The notes beneath the pieces are model-generated. The model ran no database searches. It was not told the DNA's origin and was given only the letters and a program-made list of their open reading frames with translations. Shown here one piece after another: positions 63,675 through 64,000 of a DNA stretch of 64,000 nucleotides; positions within the stretch are counted from its first letter, which is position 1; each line of letters starts with the position of its first letter. The stretch is taken from NCBI GenBank assembly GCA_024449915.1, contig JAMZAV010003197.1, forward strand, positions 1 through 64,000, read 5' to 3'. The translations under genes and the position numbers were made by a program. The stretch is from Sweltsa coloradensis (lineage: Eukaryota > Arthropoda > Insecta > Plecoptera > Chloroperlidae).

Positions 63675-63800
63675 GCGAAACTAAGGAGAAAGAATAAAAA
63701 GCTTGGCTCAACTTCTATATCTCACAGCATTCACAGCCGAAGACTTTTGAAAGGAGAGCTTGGCTGCCGTTTTTTTTTTACAAATTTTGTATTTGGTTGG
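63675..63800 (+). repeat. Dispersed repeat shared (inverted) with 7970-8110
   Basis: AAAGCTTGGCTCAACTTCTA ... GAGAGCTTGGCTGCCGTTTT. Confidence 0.55.
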
Positions 63801-63814
63801 ATAATATAAAAATA

Positions 63815-64000
63815 TGTTTAAGAGGCTCTGTTGGCTGTAGAAGCGGCCAAGGAGGACGGGGGGTGGGGGTGAAGGAGGGGGGATTGAAGAAGAGAGAACG
63901 TTCTTATAACTATATTTGAGGCGTGTATCTACCAAAATAGAAATGAGATGTCTAGGAACATCAAACATTTGGTTCATTCAAATAATCCAGCCTGGATCTG
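63815..64000. repeat. Satellite-related dispersed repeat, second copy
   Basis: Starts GTTTAAGAGGCTCTGTTGGC, then AGAGAACGTTCTTATAACTA and TTGAGGCGTGTATCTACC. Matches 60458-60650 and runs off the window. Confidence 0.65.

Overview
This window looks like repeat-dense, AT-rich nuclear DNA from a eukaryote, most likely an invertebrate animal. The evidence is a Ty3/gypsy LTR retrotransposon, jockey/CR1-type LINE remains, several tRNA-derived SINE families, PIF/Harbinger and ISL2EU-type DNA transposon remains with a THAP-like and a YqaJ domain, a ~213-bp satellite, and no operon-like coding. I could not assign a phylum and found no convincing host protein-coding gene. Almost every open frame is a fragment of a mobile element or noise.

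Layout. 1-30 kb is a field of two dispersed repeats. One is a ~375-bp SINE-like element, called SINE-A here. It starts near CCCGTCTGGGCCCGGGGTAG and ends near GGTTGACGCGTCCTTAATCC followed by an A-rich tract. The other is the 3' end of a LINE, called LINE-T here, ending GGTTGAAGCGCCCTAGTTTC and then TCACGTCGTC. Their 3' ends resemble each other, as expected if the LINE machinery mobilises the SINE. Every copy of both that I found is on the + strand. Among them lie a 5'-truncated jockey-like LINE (4618-5620, 9-bp target duplication), a segmental duplication (8.25-10.1 kb and 11.63-12.86 kb) that differs by two insertions, a Harbinger deletion derivative (13.1 kb), a TTAA-flanked Kolobok-like MITE (14.5 kb), an element rich in TGAGTG/CACTCA (21.6-22.7 kb) and a ~600-bp tandem duplication (23.2-24.4 kb).

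30.8-46.6 kb is a stack of nested insertions. A LINE-T fragment carries a 242-bp tRNA-derived SINE. It also carries a gypsy retrotransposon (31244-46148; 270-bp LTRs, CAAG target duplication). The gypsy element is in turn broken by three DNA elements: a 5.56-kb giant palindrome (35140-40696), a 2.67-kb ISL2EU-like transposon (40927-43597) and a 0.98-kb MITE (43711-44689). Without these inserts the retrotransposon is about 5.7 kb, with gag, protease, RT, RNase H and integrase in the usual order on the minus strand.

46.6-64 kb starts with more SINE-A and LINE-T, then a satellite array (48768-51208). An 8.75-kb LTR element with unusually long 2.23-kb LTRs and no recognisable pol is inserted in that array. 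The satellite resumes at 59960 and is interrupted again by a SINE-A copy. The last 3 kb hold further SINE-A copies and an inverted pair of tRNA-Leu-like SINEs.

Repeat copies often differ by single-base insertions or deletions, many in homopolymers. Some frame breaks may therefore be read errors rather than real decay.
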